Shown here piece after piece: positions 25,304 through 37,290 of a stretch of 64,000 bases of DNA (positions are counted from its first letter, which is position 1; every line of letters begins with the position of its first letter). The notes beneath the pieces were generated by a model. That model had not been told where the DNA came from. It worked only from the letters and a program-made list of their open reading frames with translations, and made no database searches. Both the position numbers and the translations under genes were made by a program. The DNA is from Puffinus mauretanicus (lineage: Eukaryota; Chordata; Aves; Procellariiformes; Procellariidae), in assembly GCA_023333565.1 (NCBI GenBank), contig JAJKFH010000115.1:1860001-1924000 (forward strand), read 5' to 3'.

Positions 25304-25960
25304 GACCTTGAGGACTGGAACAAGGAAATGGCATGAGATTTCATAGCAAAGTGCAAGGTCATGTATTTGGGGATTAATAACAAGAATTTCCTCCTTCACA
25401 TGGGAAGTCATTAGTTGGAAATGTCAGAGGAAGAGCAAGATCTTGGTGTATTAGTCAATTATAAGATTACTATGAACCATCTCTGTGAAGTAGCCATGAA
25501 AATGTCAAAAGCAATCCTAGGATTTTTCAGGCAAGGTATTTCACAAAGAAATATGGAAGTATTAATGTCATTGGAGCAGGCACTCCTAATATATCATCTG
25601 GAATGCTACATATAATACAGGTCCATCATGTTCAAGGAAGATGTATTGAATGTCAGGTATATTTCTGCTGAATGTTAAATCTGAGCTCACTGCTAGCGAG
25701 CCTGCTTACCACTGCTGTGGAGTCCCCAGTCAGGCACTGATATCAGCTGTGAGGTTGAATTAGTTATTCCCAGCACCCTCCTCCTCTTTTCCCTTTATGG
25801 AGATGGTCTGTTGTAACCGCAGTCACTGTTTGGACAACGCTGTGTAAGCACAACCTGGAATGGGAGCAGAGAAGAGCCACACTGATGATCATCGGCGTAG
25901 AGAGATGCTCTTGCAAGAGAAGCCAAAAAGATCCTGGGTCAATTAACCTAGAAAACCTGG
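25304..25960 (+). mobile_element. Ancient CR1 LINE fragment, split
   Basis: The plus strand from 25304 reads as a degraded CR1 RT C-terminal region. The open frame 25415-25615 aligns by eye with the younger copies: EEQDLGVLVNYKI against [13 protein letters not shown], then CEVAMKMSKAILGFFRQGIS and LEQALLIYHLECYI against [14 protein letters not shown]. The CR1-like reading stops near 25660 and resumes near 25855 with LEWEQRRATLMII, which matches the usual ERVQRRATK segment. About 190 bp between them does not look like CR1 and may be a later insertion. The 3' terminal octamers are absent. The element begins immediately after a 15-base A run. Confidence 0.65.
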
Positions 25961-28900
25961 TGCTGTGATGGGATATATCAAATCAGTTCATTCATTCATT
26001 CAAAAGGATGAAATCAATATATTTAGGGCAGGAAGTAGAATACATTTCAGTATCACTGGAGGAGGGAGGGAAGCATGTTTTAAATCTGAAAGTGGTCTTC
26101 CTTACAGATATAGACCTTTCTGTTTACAAACCCCTCTTTCCACACATATTACCCACTGTCCCACCCTGCCACACACAGAGTCTTACACCAGGCTGCCTTG
26201 TAACTTTTAATTTTAAATTTTGACATTTATAAAGCTTTCACTTGTAAAGTTGACTCAATGAAATATGGTAAGAGCTGCATTTTTCAATTGAAGTTAGCGA
26301 TATCACACTGCATAACAGCTGGCATAAAATGTCAGCATTGTTTTCTTTATTTAGTGTCTTCTTCCAGCCTTAAGTCTACTCAAACACCCACACAAAGTAG
26401 GTAAACATGACTGTAAAATATGAAACATGTTTTAGGTTTTATCTTTGCATTATTTCAATTATTATATATCTATATTATTTCAAAGGAATAACAGCCTCCC
26501 CATGGAAGGAATTTACAGTGTGGAAGGGTTACATTATATTAACTTAAAATGTTTGACTTCTGGAAAAATACCCACCAACCAAAACATTTGCCACAGCTGA
26601 AGAGGTGGATGATGCCTGGGATGTTAAGTTAGAAGGCTAACTTTCACCACAACATAGGCATGCCCCAGATAAAATAACTGGGACTTGTGTCAATGTATTT
26701 CAGGAAGAATTTAAGCCAAATTACTTAGTATTTACTAACAGCAGCTGTTAAATTTGAATAATTTGCAGTACCTTAAATGAAAGTTACAAGGCTTCAAGTG
26801 AGATACTTGTGAACTGTGCTGCTTTAGTATACATGCGGCACTAATTAATCTCTCAAGACTTTGTTCTTGCGTTTGTACAAGGCATTAAAAACCCTCAGAT
26901 GAACTGTATTGGAAGCACTTTTTTACTGCTCCCAAAGTCCTGAGCAGGAATTTGGAAGAAACTTCTTCAGGCTTGCCGGCAGTACTGGCGGAGGCCAATG
27001 CTAACTGATATTGCACGTCCTTATGGCTCTACACCTGAAAGTGTAGAAGAACAATTTCTCGAAATAAGAAAATAGCCACACTCCCCATTTGCTTCACTTT
27101 AAGAAGGGACTGGGAAGACAAGATAATGCTGAATTGGAAATTAATGGTGTTTTCCATGTGGGCTCTAGACTTCCTGAGGAAAATGAAGGTCACTCACTTC
27201 TACTACAGGCCCCAAACTTCTGTTCTTAGGCGTGGTTGCTGTTATAGAAAACTACAGCACAAGAGCTTTAAGAAGTAGCAATCGCAACTGTAATTTGCAA
27301 CTTATTCTCATGGTAGATAGACAAAGTAGCCAGAATAACAGAGTTTCATAGAAGTTTATGGAAGAATAAGGTGAAAAAGAAACAAGATCCTCTGAAACAG
27401 GAGGGTTTTGCAGACAATCTTACCCTGTAGTCCCATTAGTCGTGGTGCGTACACTCACAGTTCCTCAAGTCGGACATATGCATAGGGCATAAGTGCCCAC
27501 ACAAGCACAGGTTGTCTTACCACTAGACTTGGAAGCCTAGCTGGGTCACCTGTCACTAACATTGCTATTAATAGGCCTAAGAAAAAAAAGTGATTATGCA
27601 CAAAAGAACTATTTTAATTGCACAATTGCACTCTTCACTAATGCAGATACATAATTACCAAAAATCCTTTTCATTAATGACTCACGTCAAAGCATTTAGC
27701 AATAGTATTTTCCATATTCCGTTCCTAGCCATTATTTCATAAAATCTACTGCGATTTTCTTCAGTAAACCATTCTGTGAACCTTCAAACCTCTTCCACTA
27801 TTAATACTTCTACATTTTCCATCTGCTAACATTACTTTACTGCTAATACTAAAGAGACAAAAGTAATAAGCTTTCTAATAGAAGAGTGAAGTTAGATTAT
27901 TTAACTTTCTCATTGATTTTTTTTTTTTTTTACTGTTCAAATTCAAGAAGGATTGAGGGCTGTAATAAACAATTTACACTGTGTAATTAGGTTTAGAATT
28001 TGCTATGGGAATATTAGATGAAAGGGGATAGGAATGCTTTCAATAGTTTAGCTTGTTCTATTGTAACAGAACAGAAGGTTATGCAGAATCTTCACAAAGG
28101 TATTCCATGCAGGCTAATGTTTTCTTGTACATAATCTCTGCTTCAAACTGATTAAACAATGATATCAGTAAAAAGTTCTTAACTATTTGTGTTTTCTGCA
28201 TTTTGTTTAAATTTGTGTAGCATCTTTGTGTCATTAAATTATAGGTCCTGCCTGAGGTTAAGTGATTTCTTTTTATGATAAAGACAGCTGTTTTAAAATA
28301 TCTAGTGGGATTTTGGCTGAAAAAAATGTGCATGAAGCAATAGTATTCTGATTCCATTACCTAATCATACTGAATGTAAAACCTATTTCTGTAGACTCTC
28401 ATTCTGGTCCATTGTTATTCAGACACCAAACTAATGATGACTGAGAAAAATAGCTCAATTTTTTTAAATGATGCAATCAGACCAACATATTTTAATGTAG
28501 CAAAGGCTTGGAAAGGAAGACATTAAGGGAATGGCATCAAAACACAGAATACCTATATCAAAGACTAAGATTTTAGCAAGGTAAAAATGAGGATTAAAAA
28601 AAAAAAAGAACAAAACCAAACTTCCAAATAACTAATTAAAAAATAGCTTCTATTTCACAGCTTATTTTTGTTACAGTTTGATTGTCATTGTCAAAATTAC
28701 TGTTGTAATATTAGATGTGCAAAACAAGGAAGGTTTCTTTTTGAAGTGTCCTCTTAATGGTTAATTTCACTTGAGCTCAGATAAGCTTCAGCTACCCACT
28801 TTGGAAGATTTCTATTAAATGTCATGCATAATTACATAAAACTTGTAAAAATGTATAATCGTCATACTTTTGGATGCTTTCAAGATTCTGGAGAACCTCT

Positions 28901-29660
28901 TAAGCGTTACAAGTCTGCTACTCAGCTTTCCTGTTAAGCAGCCAGCTGCCTTGAAATTCAATTAAAAAAATATTTTTCATTCATTTTCCAAGTAATCAAT
29001 TTAAACTTGAACAAAAATATTGAATTGACTATGAAGAAATGTGGCTGCTACATTCCATAATAAAATATGGTAATTTGGCATGGCCTGTAATTGAGGTTGG
29101 TTTTCTTAAATAATGTACTGCAGAATTTTCATTTGAGAAGAGGTTGTTTGGTTTTACTTGCCTTCTGTAGGATTAAGGAAACCACTGTATCTGATTATTA
29201 AGAAAAAAATACTATTTTCAGAAAAATGACCAACACTGTGAGCAATGTCATCATAGTGGTGTCTCTCAATGGTTGTTTTACAACCAGTTATCCCAAATTT
29301 CTCATCTGTCAAATTGATCAACGGCTAGTTCCTCTGGTCTCAGCTGACATGTAGTTAATACGTTGTGCATATGAAGCCCATTTACATGGCTGAGTAAAGG
29401 GTGATTAGGCTGCATTTTAATAGAATTGTAAGGCTCAGTGTCAGAAAAGAGCTGTAGGAAAGTTTAAACATTGATCTAGAAGGCAAAAAATATTATTTTG
29501 TCTCAAAATAGCTCATCAGCTTCCAATAGATTAGTAATATACTAAAGACTTAATATGCTATTTGGAGAATGGGTATTACAAAGTCTTAATGAAATTAAGA
29601 ATAAAAAAGAAGTCCTAACAGTTAGGCGAAGAGGATGTTTTAACCTGAGTAAAAACTTAC
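25961..29660. other. Unique AT-rich DNA, no gene seen
   Basis: No supported gene. A 15-base T run sits near 27918-27932. The segment 28900-29150 has an AT-rich, low-repeat texture like conserved non-coding DNA but carries no diagnostic motif. Confidence 0.4.
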
Positions 29661-29828
29661 GTTGTATTCAATATAAGTGATTATATGTATGCCTAAATCA
29701 ACAACCTCTCCAATGACAGGACATCTAAATATGTGATGCTTACATAAAAAGTAAATCACTAGTGCTGTAGATATACTAAAAACCACAGAGAGAATGTCTT
29801 TTGGATAATACACAGGGTGAACAACGTC
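29661..29828 (-). other. Possible single host exon, unidentified
   Basis: On the minus strand a 168-base open segment (56 codons, DVVHPVYYPKDILSVVF to HIITYIEYN) is bounded by a pyrimidine-rich acceptor ending AAATCAG (29829-29835) and a full-consensus donor GTAAGT (29655-29660). It starts and ends in phase 0. The translation has a hydrophobic segment (about residues 13-29, ILSVVFSISTALVIYFL), then KHHIFRCP, then a second hydrophobic stretch, so it could be part of a membrane protein. I do not recognise the family. No neighbouring exon was found on the same strand, and an open stretch of this length with splice-like ends can arise by chance in 64 kb. Confidence is therefore low. Confidence 0.15.
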
Positions 29829-31926
29829 CTGATTTGTGAGAGAAGGAGCAATAGCCAAGTGTCCTTTTCTTTACTTCTGTGTATCTGTCTCTATAGTATT
29901 TTCCATATTTAAATATACTTTATAAATAAACTGTATTTTTACACTTACATTTTACATTGTGCTACACTTACTTACCATGATCTTCAAGGTGACAAAAAAT
30001 TGTTCTGAGAGAACAATTGAATCTGAGAGGCAATGCAAGTGGGAGTACTTTGTCTTCACCCTTCCTCCTTCTCCATTTTATCTCTTGGTGGTCTGATATA
30101 TACTTTGTCGGTGCCCTGCCTTTATCATGAATTAGAAAGCATGAGAATGTGTACTACTCCCAATATGTAGAATTTCACACTAGCTCACATACTATGAAAA
30201 AAATATTTTTAAAGTCAGATCTGGAAGGCAAAACAATATAACAGGTGATACCTCCAATTTTCAAGTAGTGGCAGTGGTAAACAAAACTTTCTTTTACATG
30301 GAGAAGTCTCTTAACTCCAGCGTGTCACAGTTTAGCTCTATTCACAAAAAGCCTTGGATTTCATGAATTGGCTGCACAAGAAATTGTAGTTCTCACTAAG
30401 GTTTTTTTGAATTGAAACAGTCTCGATAGCCATATAATGAAGATCCTCAGGGTCAAGAGCAGGGAGATTACTGGGGAAAAAGAAGGTTTCTGGCTCTACA
30501 GAACATGGCCCTGTCCCAGCTGCAGGCCAGGACTTTCTTCAGATATTCAGTGCTTGAAGCCAGTGCGCGATGGGGGCTGCACCACAGCCTGCTGAGTGCC
30601 CAAAGAGAAGGCACGTAACCAGAGCCGAGACTGAGCTCAGAAATAGATCACACATCTCAGGCCCTTGTTTGGGTAATGTGACTGGGCTCTCTGCTGCTAC
30701 CACCTAAAATCATCCCGAAGTATACGTCGAAACCTTTTGCCATGTTTTCACTTATCTCGGGCTACAGGTGCAATACTGTTTAATCCATCCCCCCATGTTT
30801 GTTTGCCTCGATCATCGTCATGTCAAGCTCCTGTGCAGTGATGCATGCAGCAGGAGTGCTCCTTGTGTGCTAAACACTTCAGGCTGAATTCCAGGGGGAC
30901 GTCAACTTCCAAATCCTTAAAATACCAGGCCATAATCAGTTCCGACTTCTGTTTCACCAGAATGCCTCCCCTGACTTCAGGAATGCAATCAAGTACAGAA
31001 ACGGATCTTCTGTTTGATTATAACGCATTATCTGATATATAATACAAAAAAATGCAAATGAAAATCACAGTAAAAATGTGGGGTTAGGGTGGTCTGAGCC
31101 AGGTTGGATAACCTCATAGATGCCACTACGCTTTTGCTGTCCAAAAGACTGGTTCTCCCCACTCACTGCTCTTCTCCTTTTTGACTCTCAAATATAGGAT
31201 GCAACTGTTCCGTGAATTTGTCTTAAAATTATAGTAGTCTGTTGCCCGATTCTGATTATGGAAAATGCCACAACATGTGAGCAGCTGTTACACAAGGAAA
31301 CACAGCATTCCAGCTAGCAATGCTTTTTTCAGGAGAAAAGTTAGCTTTAGAAAATGTTTTATTCTGACTAACAAAAGACTTGTGCTGAAAAGTATCTTAA
31401 ATGCCCTGCTAGCTCTAGCAGAGAAAGAAGGATATCTGAACACCTCCCTGCGTACTTTTGTTTTGTGCCCTAGGATATTCCAGGCAACCCACTTCAGATG
31501 ACTCACTTCTCATACTTTACCAGCTTATTTAGGGAGGTATAATATATCAGCAAGCAAATGCAGCATCTTCCAAAGCCGATGTTGTGCAATGATAGGCGAC
31601 GCGCAATCACAGTATGCCACTTTCTTGTATGATATTATTCTACATAACTATGAACGTACTCCCTGATGTCAGCTACAATGTACAGGGAACTGCACTTCTC
31701 TTTGAACATCTGCTGACAACTAAAATATTGAATGGAAGCACAAAGCACTTACTGTTGTGGGTTGGAGCTAGTCAAACAAATCAAATGCAAATTGAATATT
31801 TCTTGTAATTAACCCTACTTTCAATATTCAAATGTAGGGCAAGTACAGGAGGGATTCCTTTAGATTAATGCCTTTACTTTTTTTTGTCAACAAAATATTC
31901 TTCTTCCTGAAGTGGTCTCCCAAGTT
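29829..31926. other. Unique DNA with a GC-richer, CpG-bearing patch
   Basis: No gene is supported. The part 30500-31030 is richer in G+C and CpG than its surroundings (for example TGCGCGATGG near 30565 and ATACGTCGAAA near 30723). It may hold a regulatory element or an untranslated exon. Nothing in it identifies a product. Confidence 0.35.
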
Positions 31927-33815
31927 ATAGAATCATAGAATCATAGAATATTTTGGGTTGGAAGGGACCTTTAAAAGTCCTCTAGTCCAACCCCCCTGCT
32001 GTGGGCAGGGACATCTTCAACTAGATCAGGTTGCTCAGAGCCCTGTCCAGCCTGACCTTCAATGTTTCCAGGGATGGGGCATCTACCACCTCTCTGGGCA
32101 ACCTGTTCCACTGTTTCACCACCCTCACTGTAACAAATTTCTTCCTTATAGCTAGTCTAAATCTACCCTCTTTTAGTTTAAAACCATTCCCCCTTGTCCT
32201 GCGCAATAGGCCCTGTTAAAAAGTTTGTGCCCATCTTTCTTATAAGCCCCCTTTAAGTACTGAAAGGCTGCAATAAGGTCTCCCCAAAGCCTTCTCTTCT
32301 CCAGGCTGAATAACCCCAACTCTCTAAGCTTTTCTTCATAGAAGAGGCGTTCCACCCGCCTGATCATTTTTGTGGCCTTCCTCTGGACCCACTCCAACAG
32401 GTCCATGTCTTTCTTGTGCTGAGGGTTCCAGAACTGGATGCAGCACTGCAGGTGGGGTCTTATCAGAGCAGAGTAGAGGGGCAGAATCACCTCCCTTGAC
32501 CTGCTGGCCACGCTTCTTTTGATGCAGCCCAGGATACGGCTGGCCTTCTGGGCTGCGAGCGCACATTGTAGGCCCATGTCCAGCTTTTCATCCACCAGTA
32601 CCCCCAAGTCCTTCTGGGCAAGGCTGCTCTCAATCCCTTCATCCCCCAGCCTGTATTGATACCGGGGGTTGCCCCCACCCAGGTGCAGGACCTTGCACTT
32701 GACCTTGTTGAACCTCATGAGGTTCACATGGGCCCACTTCTTGAGCTTGTCCAGGTCCCTCTGGATGGCATCCTGTCTCTCAGGCATTTTGACCGCACCA
32801 CTCAGCCTGGTGTCGTCTGCAAACTTGCTGAGGGTGCACTCGATCCTACTGTCTATTGATGAAGATATTAAACAGTACCGGTCCCAATATGGACTCCTGC
32901 GGGACACCACTCATCACTGATCTCCATCTGGATATTGAGCCGTTGACCACTACCCGCTGGATGCGTCTAGCCAACCAATTCCTCATCCACCGGATGGTCC
33001 ATCCATCAAATCCATACCTCTCCAGTTCAGAGAGAAGGATGTTGTGGGGGACCGTGTCAAAGGCCTTACAGAGGTCCAGATAGACGACATCAGTAGCCCT
33101 TCCCATGTCCACAGATGTAGTCACTCCATCATAGAAGAGCAACATAGGTTGCTCAGGCAGGACTTGCCCTTGGTGAAGCCATGCTGGCTGTCTTGAATCA
33201 CCTCCCTGTCCTCCATGTGCCTTAGCATAGCTTCCAGGAAGATCTGTTCCATGATCTTCCTAGGCACGGAATGAGACCAACTGGCCTGTAGTTCCCCAGG
33301 TCTTCCTTTTTTCCTTTTTTAAAAATGGGGATTATGTTTCCCCTTTTCCAGTCAGTGCGAACTTCACCGGACTGCCATGACTTCTCAAATATGATGGGTA
33401 GTGGCTTAGCAACTTCATCTGCCAGTTCCTTCAGGACCCGCGGATGGATCTCATTGGGTCCCATGGGCTTGTGCACCTGCAGGTTCCTTAGATGGTCTCA
33501 AACCTGATCTTCTACAGTGGGCGGCTCTTAATTCTCCCACTTCCTGCCTTTGCCTTCTGCGGCTTGGGCAGTGAGGCTTGAGCACTTGCCAGTGAAGACT
33601 GAGGCAAAAGAGTCATTGAGTACCTCAGCCTTCTCCATATCCTGTGTAACCAGGCCTCCTGTTTCCTTCCAGAGAGGGCCCACATTTTCCCTAGTCTTCC
33701 TTTTATCACTAATGTGATATAGAAGCTTTTCTTGTTGCCCTTGATGTCCCTAGCCAGATTTAATTCTATCAGGGCTTTAGCTCTCCTAACCTGATCCCTG
33801 GCTGCTTGGGTCACT
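31927..33815 (-). mobile_element. 5'-truncated CR1 LINE (CR1-J/F-like), copy 3
   Basis: A 1.9 kb minus-strand CR1. Its 3' end is at 31927, with two intact antisense octamers (ATAGAATC) followed by the antisense 3' UTR boxes TTTTGGGTTGGAAGGGACC and AGTCCAACC (31951-31991). This 3' UTR differs from the other three young copies, and the protein differs consistently too ([40 protein letters not shown]), so it belongs to another CR1 subfamily. It extends upstream through RT and part of the linker between endonuclease and RT, where it is truncated near 33815. The endonuclease and ORF1 are missing. It is more decayed than the copy at 58646. Confidence 0.96.
32021..33814 (-). pseudogene. Broken CR1 ORF2: linker, RT and C-terminus, copy 3
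   Basis: The coding region survives as five open pieces read on the minus strand. 33814-33512 covers the linker ([18 protein letters not shown]). 33476-33222 covers the RT fingers ([37 protein letters not shown]). 33145-32846 carries motif A ([14 protein letters not shown], catalytic D at residue 24) and [11 protein letters not shown], with G changed to E in the usual PQGS. 32910-32173 has FADDT (residues 30-34) and the thumb. 32206-32021 gives the C-terminus ending RALSNLI. Frameshifts or stops separate each piece, and part of the segment between fingers and motif A (33146-33221) no longer reads. Both catalytic aspartate motifs remain recognisable, but the protein cannot be made. Confidence 0.93.
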
Positions 33816-35218
33816 TAAGTGTTGTTGAAATAGAGATGTCAAAAACTTCTGACAATTTCATTTCCAATAAATATTTCACCCTCTCCCTGAACCTTTGACT
33901 TTCTACCTAATTATGGAAAAGATGAGGTTGTTTTGTTACATTTTGTGTTAGAGGCAGCTCAGCAGCAGTGAAAGAGGACTAAAGCTTTCTACAAATCATA
34001 ATGCCTAAAACTGACTCCTGATCCACTCAGAAGAATCCAAAAAAGGACTAGGTGCTGCATTCTCCTTTCAACATAATGAGAGAGTCCTCTGCCATGATTT
34101 GACTTTGGACATTTTGCTTATCAAAAGAGTCACTCATATCTGGTGCACTATTTCAACACTATTTCAAATGTAGAGACATGAGAAAGGAATGGTGTAAAGA
34201 AGGCACAGACAAAAGGATAAATCTGAGACTCTTTACTTGAAAAACATAGGACTGAAGGTACTTAGGTAACTTTGATAACAAGCTACAAACTATAAACAGA
34301 CAAATTCTTCTGCTCCATTGACAAGTCTGTGTTGCTGGAAGATTGTATTTTTTCAAAATTCTAAAGGAAAAACAGCAATGAGAAAAATCTAACATTTCTC
34401 ATTTTATATAAGTATTACAACATTTCATTTTCATAAGATTGAAATATTTAATTGTACTTGTACGAATTTGATGGTTTGCATTTGACTATAGTTTAAATTT
34501 AATGTCATATTTTAGAATATTGGAAAAGTTGTGAAGAAATGAAAGGATTTATTGGAACAAAATGCTGTGACACCGGTACAAAATATCAACATCAATATTA
34601 TTTCACTATTAGTGTTTGCAAATCATGCATGCAGACTTCCTTCTAATTGATGCAACTTAGAAGACTGAATACTGCTATTTGCAGATTTAGCAAGCAAAAG
34701 TAGTAATTATCCTGAATCTTGCTTAGCGACATCAGCTTCAACACAGAAATAGAACCCAAATCTCCACAAAATGTTGCATTTGATACTCTTGAAATTTATC
34801 TGACTGACACAGGTTTCTAGTGTATGCAAGGGTATAATTCAGCTTTATATGAAATAGCACAGGATTGCAATTTGCGTACAAAATGTGAGAACTATCAATG
34901 TTACACAACCATTGAGGTTGTAACTAGGGATGTAGACTACCTCATTTCCAAAATTTCAGCTTACAAAAAAAAGGGCTCTGAAATATTTGGCATTACAGAT
35001 TCCTACAGTTAATTATTTCAGGCTACATTCTTCTTCTTTTCCATCTGCTTCACAATGGCTTTTAATTATTACATAAGACTTTGTACGTAAAAATACTGTT
35101 TAATACTTCTATACATCTAAACATGTAAGAAATAAAAACAATAACAAAACCTCAAACACCAACAAAAACAGTATTAAAGCTGAAGATTATCTTACAATTT
35201 CAGGATTGCTAGGTTTAG
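33816..35218. other. Unique AT-rich DNA, no gene seen
   Basis: No recognisable feature. Short open frames on both strands lack motifs. Confidence 0.45.
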
Positions 35219-35246
35219 ACTTGAATACTGGGAACAGTATTCAAGT
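35219..35246. repeat. Perfect 12-bp inverted repeat with a GGAA loop
   Basis: ACTTGAATACTG (35219-35230) and CAGTATTCAAGT (35235-35246) are exact reverse complements separated by GGAA. As plus-strand RNA this would fold into a perfect 12-bp stem capped by a GNRA-type tetraloop. The stem does not extend further (G opposite A). It is too short for a microRNA precursor. It could be a remnant of a palindromic DNA transposon end or a chance hairpin. Confidence 0.9.
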
Positions 35247-37049
35247 ATGAGTATATTTAAGTACGACCAATGACGTGTAACGTCCATGAACCCTTCAACG
35301 TAGCCATGTTTCTTAAACCTTTTGTGCCATTTAATCTGCCTGAGCTCTTCTGCAAAGATTTCCCCTGACAGACTGGCAACAAAAGAAACAATGGCCTTTC
35401 CCTAAATAAAAAAAAGATGCAGCTTTGGGCAGTCTGCCTTTACAAGCGCCAACAACATTTCTTTCAAAGGCACCTGCTGTTGCACATCAACCCTAGCCTG
35501 CAAAGGACAGCAACAATGACAGCATCCTTTTTTCCACTGCGTGAAACTGCAGTCATGAATTGTATACTGATGGCTTTAATTTATGGCATGCAAACAAGCC
35601 TGGGTTTCCTTAACCTTCAAAATCATGGATCATAAATATTACCAAAGAGGGTAAGGGGAAACAAACCATTTCAATAGAAATTAACTCACAAAACATTTGT
35701 TTTAGAAACATTCACTGTTTTTCCAGTGTATATAACTGAGCTTGAAGCTGCAGGTTAGACTCCCACATACAGAAAGCACAGATTAGCAGCCATTAGCATC
35801 TCTGCTGCTTTAGTGTTTGTCCAGGACCATTGAGTTTGCTTTTACATAGGGATGAACTTAATGTGATGGTAAGAGGAGAAAAGTGCCATCACAACAGCTG
35901 CATCTTAATGCCAATTCCCATGACAGCATGTCTGAAAAGACCCTCTTGGTGAGAGCAGAGTTAGGATTATTACTGGAGCTGTCAGAGAAACTTTCAAGAT
36001 TTTCTTTCTTAAAAAGCCTGTCACAATGGGGTCCTCCTTCCTTTTTTTTCCCTTCCTTTTTTTTTTATTTATAACAAAAACCTTTTTTTGCACTAGAATT
36101 GTCTTAATAAATCTATTTGCAAATGATAACTGAGTAGTGATTTTAAATTTTGATTGGGACTGAGATTCTCATCAACTTTGTCCTGTGTTAGAAATGACCA
36201 GAAACCTGTATCCCAGACTGATGTATAAATATCCTGGTAACCACAATCTGCCTTACAGGGTTACTGAGGTGCAGGTGCTTAACAAAAACTAACAAAAAAT
36301 GTGGGGTACCTGAGACCAGAAGAGTAAAGTATTCCAAAACCAAAAGCCTGACATTTAAAGGTCTGATTTTTCTGTTTTCCTAGTATCAGCCTTTATTGCA
36401 TGCATCTTGAGAATAAGTTGAAGGACATTGAGGTGCTGCAGTTCTTTAGAGGATAATGGTTTGATGCCTGAGACTGCAGCAAGATCCAGATGTTGGAAAA
36501 CTGTAGTTTGGATGCCTGATTTTCTAGATAGTAATTTTTCTCTTATTCCTTTGTTGATTCTGAGAGCTATATATATTAACCTGTTTTTCAACAGATACCT
36601 CTTCTAATCTCTCATGGGAGATATTTCTTAGGTTTTTTTTCTAATTGGAACACAATTGGTCCATTTTTTTTCCCTTCGTTCATACTCACATCATTTACAA
36701 AGAAAGCATATGTAGCAATCTCTTAACAGTTCAAAGATTTTTTGTCCCTTGTGTTTGTGAAAGACAGGGAGGCTGTCTCCTAAAGCAAGAATGTCTTTCA
36801 GTGCAAACCTTAGAAGACACTTTACTTGCCATGGAAAAACTTCAGTAAAAGAGAAAAAAAAGAAAATCAGTAGGCATGGATACCCAAGCAAAAAGTTAGG
36901 TGGCTCTGTTCTCGGAGCAGAACAAGTTACTGGTTTGATTACTGCATTAAGGAGTTTCTTCAAGGGTCACAATACTTTCCCACAGTTTAGATGGCAGACT
37001 GGCAGAGCAGAGAAGGGAGAACAAAGAAGCCATTATTAGGCTTATTCTA
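35247..37049. other. Unique AT-rich DNA, no gene seen
   Basis: No gene is supported. A T-rich pyrimidine stretch lies near 36040-36070 and an A-rich stretch near 36848-36868. Overlapping opposite-strand open frames at 36645-37186 have no motif. Confidence 0.45.
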
Positions 37050-37290
37050 ATAGTGGTGCTAAGCATCATGGCTGAGGTAACCATTCCCAAGACCATAGGG
37101 ATTTCTAGACCGGAACAAAACAGTGGTCCATCTAATCCAATACAGTATTTCTGGTAGTACATAACCCTGTAAAGCATAACCTCCACATAATGCTTTTAAG
37201 TGTTGTATTCCATGGACAGTAATTTCATCTTGACCCCAGCTCCCAATGAATTTATTCTCTGAAGCAGTAAAATTTGCTGCTATGAATTAG
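37050..37290 (+). mobile_element. Very old interspersed-repeat remnant
   Basis: The stretch containing TAGGGATTTCTAGACC and then CAGTGGTCCATCTAATCCAA (37097-37150) resembles, from memory, a core found repeatedly in reptile and bird genomes of the form 'atggtccatctagtccagtatcctgt'. I believe it is the 3' part of an ancient amniote LINE- or SINE-type element, now highly diverged. The later segment near 37231-37262 (ATCTTGACCCCAGCTCCCAA) could be its continuation. Boundaries, orientation and family are uncertain. Confidence 0.4.

Noticed and set aside
35219..35246. microRNA precursor
   Set aside because: The stem is only 12 bp with a 4-base loop, far shorter than a microRNA hairpin.
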